From Isochrysis galbana (lineage: Eukaryota; Haptophyta; Isochrysidales; Isochrysidaceae): DNA of 64,000 bases. A program made the translations under genes and the position numbers. The stretch is from assembly GCA_018136815.1 (NCBI GenBank), contig CM030944.1, forward strand, positions 2,982,429-3,046,428, given 5' to 3'. Positions 8,527 through 18,128 of the stretch are shown here, one piece after another (the first letter of the stretch is position 1; each line of letters starts with the position of its first letter). Below the pieces are notes generated by a model, which was not told the DNA's origin, searched no databases, and worked only from the letters and a program-made list of their open reading frames with translations.

Positions 8527-11380
8527 ATGCGCTGCCGTCTCTGGCTCATCGCCGCCGCCGCGGTCGGCGCCATCCTGCTCAACGCGCACCTGCTGGGCTC
8601 GCGTGCGGCAGCGACACCCAGCGGCACTTCCCTCCTCTTCCACACCACCGCCCCGCACGCCGGCGAGAGGGACGCTGAGCGCCAGGACGCTGAAGCTGCT
8701 CGGCTGACGCTCCTCTCTCCTCTCTCGCACAAGGTGGTCAAGGCCGAGGCCGAGGTGGAGGCGGGGGCGCCGCCGAGCGCACACGCGGCCTCCTGCCCAG
8801 CCAGCCGCGCACCATACCATGTGCTGCTCACCGCCTCGTCGGGAGAATACCAACGGTGGCAGACGCGCGTCTTCTTCCATCACTACACGCGCCTCAAGGC
8901 GGAGTACCCGTGCTCAGACATCGGTGGATTCACACGGCTGCTCACGCTCCCCGACTCGAAGAGGCGCGAGGAGGAGGACGCGGGTCTCTCAAAGGTGATG
9001 ACGACGCTGATCGCGCGCGAGCTCACCAAGGGCAAGGAAGATCTGGGATTCGTGGTGCTGAACCGGCCCACATCCATTGCAGCTGTCCTTGCGTCGGGCG
9101 AGCTGGAGGCGCGCCTGGCTCCGAAGGAGAGGCACATCTTCATCGTCGAGACAGATCACGTCCTCTTGAAGCCGCTGCCTAATCTTGTCGCGCGGGCCAC
9201 AGGCGGAGAGGAGGCCGCCGCGTACCCCTTCCACTACATGAATCCAACGCGCGACGCCACTACGATCAATATCGTGCGACATTTTGCCGGCTCCGATGAG
9301 ACTGCCAAGCTGGTGCAACAGGTGCGCCCCGCCCCACATGAGATGGCCCGCTCATGTCGCGCTCTCGGACTCAAAGTGTGCACTCGGCATCATCTTGCGC
9401 GTAGGTCGGTCCCTCGCCGCTGCTCATCTCGCTGGGTGCTCTGAAACGCGTGAGTGCAGGGTGGACAAATGTCTCCTTTGCGATGAAGCGCGACCCCGAT
9501 GCCGACGCCGAATTCAACTGGATGCTGGAGATGTGGGGATACTCGGTGCGGTTCAAGTCGCTTGGCATAAGTCGCCCAGACTGCGCGATGGTAGCGTGCG
9601 CCTTGTAATCATGGAACTCTGTCCACTTGGGAGAGATCTGCCACCTCGTCCGGCGTAGGCCATCACGAACCTCACCACATGTTCACTCCTTGGATCAGGT
9701 GGCTGCTGCGCGCGTCCGGCTGAAGCACATTGTCTTCGAGCCGATGCAGATTGAGCCATCGTCGCAATTCGGGTTGCGCATGACGCCGGAGGCTTCGTGG
9801 CCACGCTGGTACGATGCGGGTGGGGAGCCCACTCACCACATTCTGCACTACACATTCTCGCACGAGTATTCGCGCGAGGGCGTGCCAATGATCGACAACA
9901 AGTTTGGCGAGTGGCGTTTCGACAAGCGCCCATACCAAAAGGGCGTGCCCCGCACTCTTCCACCGCCGCCCCGGTGCGCTGCCGAGGCGGCATGGACGCT
10001 CTGGAGCAAACTCAACCAAACAATGGCGGCGGCGCCGCCGGGACCCGACTACTGGGAAGACGCACCGCTAGCGAGGCCTACAGCACCTTACATCGCTGAG
10101 CGGACGTGGGGCTTACGGGCGAGTGAAGCCGCAGTTCGCCTCGTGGGTACGGGCCCTTGGAAGTGGGACAGCTCGGGCGATCTCTACTTCTTGCGGGGCG
10201 GGTGGGCGCTGACCCCGTGGGGGACCGCGCGCTGGGGTGCCGCTGCCGCTGCAGATCCTGATTTGCCACAGGGTGCGCAGCTTGTGCTTTTCCTGTGTGG
10301 CGTCGAGCGATGGACGCATTCTATTCGGCTCGAGGAGGGCGCCAACGGCGCCACGATTCACTTCGAAGGGCGCCCGCCGCCACCCGCCGCGGGTGACACG
10401 CGCGCCAGCGCCATGGGCAGCCACAGCCCCAACGAGCGGAGCCAGGCCCGGCTGAATCGAACTTTGCCACCCGTGCCGACATCGGGAAGTGCCGAAGCGG
10501 CCGACATCAGCTCTGCCCTCGCCGCTGACGACGACGCGCGCAGCAACGCGGACTCAGATGTCGATTCATTGCGCCGGCGTCTTCTCGGCACCGGGCCGTG
10601 GGAGCGTGGCCCATTTGCGGCCATCGGTCCACTGGTATTCTTGCGTGGTGGGTTGGCCTACAATGTGTTGCGCCACCGGCGCGGCACATGGAGCGTGGCT
10701 GCATCAGGCGAGGGCGGGTTGGCGGAGGTCCAGATCCGGATGAATGGCGACGATGGGGCGCCGGGAATCACGCACATCCTTGAGCTGTCGTGCTGGCGCA
10801 TGCGCCGGAAGGGCAGTATTGACGAATTCACCGATTTCGTGTGGAAAGCCCCGGCTCGGCGTTGTTTCTCTAGCTGCTCTGACCGGACCGCACCCGCCAC
10901 GGAGGCAGCCATCAGAGCGTCGCCGCTCGGACGCGTTGTGATGGGCGCCGTCTGGTCGTGGGGCTACAATAGCGAGGGCGTGCGCTTCGTGATCGACAAG
11001 GGTGAGGGCGTCTTCATTTCGCCGTGGGGGCACGGCCGGTGGGGCTTTGTGAGCTCTAGGGATGATGTCATCTTCGTTGACTTTGTACAAGAGATCCACA
11101 TGCTTCGTGAGTGCACCCCGTGGCCTATGTGTCTGCGGCCTTTCAGAACCTAAACGGACTCCACTCACCATGCACATTTTGGCCTCTCGCCAGCCATGCC
11201 AGCGCAAGTGGGAACTGTTGCACGCTGGCTGAGCCCTCCCTGCCCTTGCCCTCAGGATTTGAGAGGGGGGAGGCACGTTTCGTCTCAACGCGGTGCAAGG
11301 ATGGCGACACGGTTAGCGGGCGCCCCTTGCGCGCCGAGCCGGGTGGCGGCGTGCTCCCGGCTGGGTGGTACAAGTGGTAG
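8527..11380 (+). CDS. HPAT-type glycosyltransferase with three C-terminal repeat modules
   Basis: Four exons: 8527-9321, 9405-9545, 9699-11106 and 11256-11380, joined at GTGCGC/..GTAG, GTGCGG/..TCAG and GTGAGT/..TCAG, giving 822 residues. The N-terminus is a type II membrane anchor (LWLIAAAAVGAILLNAHLL). Residues about 95-400 match the hydroxyproline O-arabinosyltransferase/peptidyl-serine galactosyltransferase family: YHVLLTASSGEYQRWQTRV, the metal-site-like IVETDHVLLKPLPN (EPDH in plants), YPFHYMNP, GPSPLLISL, WTNVSFAMKRDPDAD and ILHYTFSHEY. It would act in the Golgi and transfer a sugar to Ser or hydroxyproline, as inferred from the family. After residue 450 three similar modules follow (about 460-495, 607-645 and 725-763), each with GTGPW or WSW, a FLRGG/FVIDKG turn and often TPWG/SPWG..RWG. 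I do not know this module. It is not part of plant HPATs. Confidence 0.82.
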
Positions 11381-11974
11381 TGGTGGTGTGGTGGCGACGT
11401 TACGGGCACGAACCGTCGCGTGATGCGTGAGTTTGGGCGGGAGCGTGGCTCCACGCAGTCGCGCATCACTTTCTCAGCTGCAGCTGTGCAGGCGAGCAGC
11501 AGCTTACAGTTTAGCGAGAGGCATCCCGCAGCCCAAAATTTTGATTGAACTATTCCGTACATTATGAGCTGTTATCGGCTGTTATTGTACGTGGGATATG
11601 TATCCAGTAATGTGGTGCTGAAGGCCGCAAAAAAGCGCTCGAACAACGAACAACAAAAGCGGTGATGCCAGCTATGCTTCCGCCTACTGCGGGCCTGACC
11701 AAAGCCTTGCCTACCCGGCCTTCCACACACGCACGCACATGTTGCTCCAAGAGAATCCATCACCAGGCCCCTCACACATTTTGCAGTGGTTGGGTGATAA
11801 TAAGTGTATCTGACTCCACCCATAGCTTCCTCCAAGCTTTGCACCCACCACTCCTCACGGACCTCCATTCCACAACTGCGCCCCCTTGCCTCCCCAAAGC
11901 GATAGGCAGAAACCATTGTGCGGCCCAACCCCAGAACCCTCCGTGCACAATGTACCTACCCGCCAGTCAGTTCG
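11381..11974. other. intergenic region between convergent genes
   Basis: This is the space between the 3' ends of the glycosyltransferase (+) and the ATP-grasp gene (-), so it probably holds both 3' UTRs. No other gene is supported. Confidence 0.5.
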
Positions 11975-13742
11975 TTACGTGGCTGCGACGCGCGCTTGCT
12001 GCTGCGCCGATGGTTGCAGGGCTCCTAAAGTGTGCAATTTCTCGAAAAATGCTCGAGCGCGTGGACGCGGCACGTCGCAAGCGAGATCAGCGCCGACGCG
12101 AGTGTTGATCTCGAAGATGCACATGGCGCCCTTACCGCCCCTGATGGCGAGGGTCGGGAGATCAGGTCAAGGATGCAGTGGGGTACGGCGAATGCAGGCA
12201 GCCCGCATCGAGTGTGCAACGAGCAACACTGTTGGACTAGCACTTGCAATAGCACGATGCACATGGGCGTCTCACCGTAACTTGTAGTTGAAGTTACAAA
12301 TACCAGAGAACCCCAACAAGAATGTTTCCATCACACTGAGCAGATGTCGAGGAACCGTGCCGCCCGAGTCGCGCGATAGCTCCTGGACGCTAGGCCATAC
12401 ATACTCTTTCCGATCGTAGACGTATCTGCGCAAAGGATTAAGCGTACCCGGCGAGGTTAGCAAAGGGTGGGCTGCACATTGGCAAGAGGCGCTCAACACG
12501 GCATACCCACAGTGCATATCCCATCAGTCTGCAGTCGTCATTCCCGCGCAAGACGTCCAGCCACCCGCCCTAGTCTCACTTTGTCTCAATCACATCCACA
12601 AGCGCCCCGTCATTGACCAAAAGAGAGACAGAGTACTCGGTCGTGCCTGGGATGAGCTCCTGCAATAACCACTCGTCATTCAGCTCAGGTGTCACCTGAA
12701 TGAGAGCAGGCAACATCAGTCTATCCGAGCGAGCAGCGGCGTCAAGTCCAGAAGCTCGCGATATCTTGCTCTAACACAATGTGGCGGTCACGCGCAGGCT
12801 TGATCCCCGATAAGACCCCACTACAGTGTCTGCGCACTCCACTGACATATAGCTATGACCACCAGAAGGCCGCCCTTGTGCGTTGCGTGCGCTCCACCGA
12901 AACCGCCCCTGACTCGTGGCGCGTGGCCCCGTGCCGCGATGTGCTTCGGTCTCCGTTGCTTTCACCTTCTGAATGTCTTCTCTGCACCGAACGATGAAGA
13001 CATTTTTGCCATGATTCCCCTCTGAGCCCTTGAGCACCGCTGGATAGACAGCCTCGTCTGTTGGGAGATGGTGTGCACAGGCAGCTGAGCGACACGCGCA
13101 GCCCGAGTCGTTAAATAGACAGGCCGACAATTAGGAAGCGGGTGCAGGCACGCCGCCGCCCCGGTGCGCACGACGCACCCAAGCTCGGATAGTGCACGGG
13201 CAGGTATTCCAGCATTCCAATCTGCAAGGGGATGGATGGCATGCAAGCGGTGGGCAGCGCAGTGTCGGTAAGGCGTCGTGGTCAAGTATGCGCGGCCACG
13301 CGGCGTCTTAGCGAGCGGTTCCAGGCACCTGCTCGGCGAACTCGCGCAGCCTCCGCTTGTTGGAGAGCTTACTGACGAGGTGCGGGTCGCACGTAAGCGT
13401 CTTCCAGCCGGCCGCGGCGAGCTGCGGCTGTATCTGTGCGATGCGCACTGCCATCTCATCGGAGGAGGGTAGAATCCAGCAGGGGTGTGGCGCAGCTGGC
13501 GGCGGCAGCTCTCCCGCGTACTTGAGCGTGTTGAGCGCTGAGCAGCCCATCTTCCACAAGAAGCGGTGCCATCCGTTTGGCGGAACGACGTGGAATTGCG
13601 CTCTCTCGAATGAGTGTACGTCTCCGTGGGCCGGTCCGGCGACGAAGCGGTGTACGGCGGAGCGTTTGCGCGGCGAGCGGCGCGGACGAGACGCCCGCCG
13701 CTCCGAGACGCCCTCGAGCGGCCGCTTGCTCCCCCGGCCCAT
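11975..13742 (-). CDS. ATP-grasp ligase-like protein, six exons
   Basis: Exons 13742-13329, 13221-13179, 13057-12966, 12695-12580, 12425-12276 and 12140-11975 join in frame to 326 residues. Introns start GTGCCT, GTGCGT, GTGAAA, GTGAGA and GTGAGA, and all end in CAG. The ATP-grasp fold is plain. LSNKRRLREFAEQ leads into a lid region, then YPAVLKGSEGNHGKNVFIV has the ATP-binding Lys and Gly-rich loop. EWLLQELIPGTTEYSVSLL carries the adenine-contact Glu, and CIFEINTRVGADLACD supplies the metal-binding Glu and Asn. Such enzymes form acyl-phosphates and couple a carboxylate to an amine or thiol. The partner substrates cannot be read from sequence. The N-terminal 50 residues are basic and may be a targeting leader. 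The 5' side is a 400-base polypurine tract (13770-14180). Confidence 0.82.
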
Positions 13743-13769
13743 CGAGGCCGACCCTCTGGTGGGACTCTC

Positions 13770-14180
13770 GAGAAGGGGATAGAGGGGGGGGAAGAGAGGG
13801 AGGGAGAAGGAGAAGAGAGGGAGACTGGAAGAGGGGGGAGAGACGAGAGAGAGTAATGAAGAGGGGAATAATATAAGAGGGAGGAAAGTGGGAGAAGGAT
13901 GTGCGAGAGAGAGAGTCTGAGGAAGTAGGGAAAAGAAGAGCGAGGAAGAGGAAAAGGGGGAAAAAGAGGAAACGAAGAGCGATGCGAGAGAAGAAGAGAG
14001 AGAGACGGAGAGGAATAGGAGGAAGAGACCCATGTGAATATACCCCCCGGGGGGAAAGAGGCTGTTGTATTTAGAAGAGAGGTGGTGAAAAGAGGGAAGA
14101 AGAGACAGATGACTCCTAAAGTAGAGAGTATGGATCCAAAGAGAGAGAGAATAAGAGGCGAGAGAGAGAGGGTGCGCGGG
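13770..14180. repeat. 400-bp polypurine/polypyrimidine tract
   Basis: The plus strand is almost purely A/G (GGGAGGGAGAAGGAGAAG and similar) with few interruptions. It begins about 30 bases upstream of the ATP-grasp start codon. Apparent long reading frames here are low-complexity artefacts. Confidence 0.8.
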
Positions 14181-14456
14181 ACGACGGGCGCAACCTGCCG
14201 GCGGACGGGTAGCACTGCTAGAGCTCTACTTACTACTTACTTACTCCTTCCCCCACCCACTTGGCCCCGGCCAGCTTGTCGCGAATTTTGTTTTTCAAAA
14301 TATGGGTTAGCTCGAGGTGAACTCCGCCGTCCGCCGCTTGCCGCCCCTTGTTCACGTTTCCGTGTATGCGCTTTCTACGGGTAACTGGAGCCTTGAACGG
14401 CTCCGTCTGCTGCTCGCCGCCCTTGCTTCACGTAGAACGTGTGTGCCTCATCTCTG

Positions 14457-14512
14457 TCGCATTCGCGAATCGACACTCGTTAGGCTTCTCTTCGTCGTCC
14501 GGCATTTATCGT
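14457..14512 (+). repeat. dispersed repeat shared with 20208-20272
   Basis: Both places share TCGCATTCGCGAATCG, then CGTTAG and CTTCTCTT, and end CGGCATTTATCGT. No coding or RNA identity is evident. Confidence 0.55.
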
Positions 14513-14889
14513 GCTATAATTCTCTGCTTTCTCTCGTTCTCGGTCAAAAGCTTCGCTTGGATGCATGGGATCGCGGGTTGTGGAGCGCCCTCTCTCTTTC
14601 TCTCGAAAGAGAAGGGAAGTTTCCCCACCTTTCTTCCTCCCAGGCGCCTCGCAAATAGGTTTAATTTGCTATCTTCCCTGCGCTTCTTTATCTGCTTCTG
14701 GGGGCAATCAGGTTTAATTTGCAATCTCATCGCATCTTCCCCTTAGGCACATCGCACTTCTCTCGTCTTATTCGGTAGGTCTCTTGGAATCCTGCGTAGC
14801 AAGATTGCCTCTCGTTTCCGTTATGGTGCGATTCCCGTTCCAGACAGGATCGCCGACAGATCGCCCTTTGGTCGTCGTCCGCCCAGCAT

Positions 14890-15140
14890 GGGCCTGCCCT
14901 CGAGCTGACTCCCCCCCCTCCCCTGGTCGCCAGGCAGACAGAGGCCACCGGGAGGCTCCAAGGGCCAGCGTGGCAAGCGTGGGAGAGGCAGGGGGGGCCA
15001 GGGGCTGAGCCCCAGCCTCCACTGCCCCCTGAGCTGCCCTTGCTGGCCCTCAGGGAGCTCCCAAAGGCCCTCTGAGAGCAAGCCGTGGCGCGCCGCATGG
15101 CGACGCGCCGCAGGGAGAGGGGTGGAGGAGAATGGAGAGA
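14890..15140 (+). repeat. inverted fragment of the 7580-8019 retroposon family
   Basis: The reverse complement of this stretch aligns by eye with 7580-7810 (TGCGGC..CGC, then GGGGCTC/CCCTGG..CCCCTGCCTCTCCC and CTGTCTGCCTG..GACCAGGG). The hairpin end is missing, so the copy is truncated. Confidence 0.45.
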
Positions 15141-15349
15141 GGGAGAGGGGGGGAATTGCACCCCCCCCGATGGAGTGCGGTAAGAAACGGGCCCCGTTTG
15201 CGTTAGCAAACGGGCGAAGGGGGGCGGCTGGCGACAGGAGGGAGAGAGGAAGGGAGTGGCTCAAGACGTACCTGTGGCAGGTATCGAGGGGCGCAGTCAT
15301 TTATTTCTTCGAGGACTGCTCGCGGCGCGAGCTGTAAGGGCCGTTCTGC

Positions 15350-15622
15350 TTCTCGACGAGAGCCCCCCCCCCCCCCCCGGTGTTTTTCCCCGGTGGGTCG
15401 CCCGACGTAGGTCGGTCCGCCCCACTGGGTTTTCCCCCATTGTAACTTGTGGGGAGTTATAATGGGAGCCGGGGGTTTGCGAGGGGGGAGATTTGTAGGG
15501 ATGCATATGTATGTGTATGTGTCTGCACCATCACTCCAAGGCGTGCGGGCAAGTGCGCTGAGGGGTGTCGTGATAGTACCGGGCTAGTGGGAGTAGTGGT
15601 ACTAACGCTCAGTTGTTTTATT
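15350..15622 (+). repeat. 3'-terminal part of a retroposon ending in ATT repeats
   Basis: The segment with GGAGTTATAATGGGAGCC ... GGTACTAACGCTCAG and a TTGTTTTATTAT tail recurs inverted at 33230-33525 (tail rich in ATT) and directly at 33781-33942. The short A/T-repeat tail suggests the 3' end of a non-LTR retroposon. Confidence 0.55.
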
Positions 15623-15654
15623 ATATGGCCATGGCGCGCGCCTGCGGCCCCTCT

Positions 15655-16033
15655 TCAGGTCCCCAGGAGGCCTGCAGGGGGCCTGGGAGCACAGCTCAGG
15701 GGGCAGGTGAGGCTGGGGCATGGCCCTGGCCCCTCCTGCCTCTCCCTCGCTGGCTCTCGTGCCCCTGCCGGTCGACTGGAGCTGGCTGGGGGGTCCTGAT
15801 CAGGGGGGCCCAGGGGGAGGAGGGGTTGGTCAGAGCGACAAGCAGGCCAGCGCGGGCCAGGGCGTGCAATCTGTGCCCAGCTCTCTGGGAGAGTCTGGGC
15901 AGTCTGGGTGCGTCTCCACTGCATGCCAAGAGGCAGCGCAGGGGGGTGGATGGTTCTCGCCCCCCATGAGGGGAGTCGAGAGAGTGGGGGGGGCGCGAGG
16001 CCCCCCTCCATGGCGACCAATCATAAGATTAGT
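15655..16033 (-). mobile_element. short retroposon with 5' hairpin and intact small ORF
   Basis: On the minus strand the hairpin CTAATC, loop TTAT, GATTGG (16033-16018) is followed by TCGCC and an ATG at 16011. From there a 118-codon Pro/Arg-rich frame runs to 15655. The nucleotide sequence is related to 7580-8019. The start context CGCCATGGAG is the same as in the larger ORF1-like elements at 27164 and 30906. I cannot say whether the small protein is made. Confidence 0.5.
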
Positions 16034-16154
16034 AGCTCACGCAGCTCGATAGGAATGCGCACGGCGAAGGTGCCCTTGTGCCCTTCGACCTAGCCGGAAT
16101 AGTCACCGGCTCCTGGGTGTAGAGAGCGAACTCCTTCGAGGCTTCGAGGCGGTA

Positions 16155-16320
16155 CAGTTACGCACAGGAATAAGGAAGGAATCTTTCGAAAACCCTTAAG
16201 TGAGTTGATGAAGACCGAAGTAAAACAGCGCAACAGCGCCACGATATAATCCAACGGCCAACACCTGAGGGGGAATCAGGGTCACACAAGGGGGTGGTTC
16301 CTTGCACCGGCGATACCTGA
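16155..16320 (-). repeat. relic of the gypsy-type element leader
   Basis: The reverse complement matches 52963-53109 closely, from TCAGGTATCGCCGGTGCAAG to CTTATTCCTGTGCGTAACTG, with a few indels. It is a fragment of the same retrotransposon family that occupies the right end of the window. Confidence 0.75.
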
Positions 16321-17264
16321 ACACTCGCCTCACGTTTCTCAAAGGGAACCGCGAACGCGCGAACGCACGAAGCTCGAAGGTGAATCAGGCACTTGTGTGT
16401 CAAAGGTGGCCCATTCAACTCGCTGGCACCTGTACGTCTCATCGGCCAATGGAATCGTTATGGCCCTCTAGTTCTCGCACTGTCAGAGGCCGCGTCTCCA
16501 GCGCTTCTTCTAGCGCCGCATCCCTAACCGCAGTGCGGTCTTGATGCATGCTGCCGTGGCTTCCTGTGCGAACATCCGGTCCCCCTCCTCCTCGGCCTCG
16601 AAGAAGCAGCGGAGCGGCAGACACTATCCAATAAAAGAATACAGCGGAGTGGCTATTGAGTTACCATGGCTACCACAGACCCCCCGGAGATCGCGCACGA
16701 GGAAGACTCCCGCCGGTGCGCGGACGCGCTGTTCATGACGATGTTGCTCGTGGCGATGTCAGCCTGAACGAAGGGGTCCGATTTACCTGACGTTTTTTGA
16801 CGTTAAAGATCTCGTGAAATAATCTTTTTCCAGTCTTCATTACTGATACTTGAGTGGTCGTCAGTCTTCTGCGTAGACGGTTTAGGCTGCCCTTTATGCT
16901 TTCCCTTTGTGAATAATCTTATTATGAAATTGCGTTCAGTGTTGTTGTGTTATTTATCCGGATTGGGGCGACCAAGAATGCGTTTGCATAACTCATGATA
17001 CATAATCGATCGGGAGGTGGTTTTACACATTCTGTACATTTTTAGTTGAGAGTGTAGGAGAGCAAACGCCCTTCGCCTTCGCCTCCGCCATGGTCTCGGC
17101 TGCTTTGTGGCACCGAGGAAGAAGGGTATACTTGCACAAGGACAGGCTGTCCCAATCAACCTGGCGTTCTCCCCAACTGTACTTTCACCTACATCGAGCT
17201 TTTGGCGGGAACATGTGAGGACCAATGTAGAAAAGAACGAGGAAGGTTACGAGAAGGCCGCCTG
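16321..17264. other. unassigned region
   Basis: No family is recognised. 16780-17060 is clearly more AT-rich than the surroundings. Short frames at 16302-16544 and 16541-16738 have no features that argue for a gene. Confidence 0.35.
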
Positions 17265-17452
17265 GGGCACCCTTCGGTGGGTGTAGGTGATTGAAGGCTT
17301 TTCCATGCGGTGGGGGTGATGGCGATTGAACGCGTTTCCCACGTGTAGGCTGATGGTGATTGATGATTGAACGCTTTTCTATGCTGTGGGTGATGGTGAT
17401 TGAGCGCTTTTCTATGCTGTGGGTGATGGTGATTGAGCGCTTCTCGCCTGCA
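17265..17452 (-). repeat. terminal minisatellite of a mobile element, shared with 36229
   Basis: Read on the minus strand it starts AGGCGAGAAGCGCTCAATC and continues as imperfect units of about 30 bases (CACAGCATAGAAAAGCG plus TCAATCACCATCACC). The same start and unit order occur at 36229-36395 in the plus direction, inside a retroposon copy. Confidence 0.65.
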
Positions 17453-17456
17453 GACG

Positions 17457-17500
17457 ATTTCTAAAACAAAAAGGTCGATCGCGGATGCGACACTAACACA
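17457..17500 (-). repeat. LTR relic fragment
   Basis: The reverse complement contains GTGTCGCATCCGCGATCGAC, then CTTTTTGTTTTAGAAA, identical in order to 52352-52390 and 52746-52784 in the gypsy-type element leader. Confidence 0.65.
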
Positions 17501-17602
17501 TGGATGGTGGCGATGGGAACAGGGGCTTGCTGGCATGGAAGAGAGCCCCTCGTGAGCCTAGCATGGGTTGGCTAACCCCCCCCCACCAATAACATATACT
17601 AA

Positions 17603-17796
17603 TCCTAGATGGGAAATACGTATTTACCGTATTTGGCCAGAGGCCAAATACATATGTATTTGGCTGTATTTGAAGCGCGTCCTGGGTTGTGGGTTGTAGG
17701 CCTCGAATGTATTTGAAACGTATTTGGCCGGAGGCCAAATACATATGTAGCTTTGGCTGTATTTGCAGGACCCAGCACCGTATTTCCCATCTAGGA
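17603..17796. mobile_element. 194-bp palindromic MITE
   Basis: An 18-bp terminal inverted repeat (TCCTAGATGGGAAATACG) is flanked by TACTAA on each side. The exact duplication length is ambiguous because ATACTAAT is shared. The interior has two copies of a CGTATTTGGCC(A/G)GAGGCCAAATACATATGTA unit, itself palindromic. No coding capacity. Confidence 0.7.
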
Positions 17797-17805
17797 TACT
17801 AATAC

Positions 17806-17806
17806 C

Positions 17807-17853
<47 letters not shown>

Positions 17854-17862
17854 GAAGAAGAA
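17806..17862 (+). repeat. AAT then AAG microsatellite
   Basis: About 15 AAT triplets followed by four AAG triplets, directly next to the MITE. Confidence 0.9.
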
Positions 17863-18128
17863 GAAGAGCATGTAAAGGCCGCAAAGCTGCACAGTGGCAT
17901 TTGTTTCCTAAAGCGAAGGGCAGAGGCAAGAGTGATGAGCGTTCGCATTGCATCAAGCATTTGCCTACAATTCAAATTTCGTGATGATGCTTGAAAGAGG
18001 CGGAGACGACGACGATTTGATGCCGTGTCAAACGCGCCAGGCGTTTGGTCATTGCCTGCTCCCGTGGGTGGGTGCCGTCCAGATTGATGGAAATAGTGGT
18101 CCCGAGTGGTGGTATCGGCACTCGTGCC

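Noticed and set aside
13742-14215. N-terminal extension of the ATP-grasp frame over the polypurine tract
   Set aside because: The translation is only Leu, Ser, Phe and Pro repeats. The ATG at 13742 is the better start.
17265-17452. CRISPR-like array
   Set aside because: The units vary in length and there are no unique spacers. The host is eukaryotic, and the same array ends a mobile element at 36229.
17796-17870. Frame coding for poly-isoleucine
   Set aside because: It is the translation of the AAT microsatellite.
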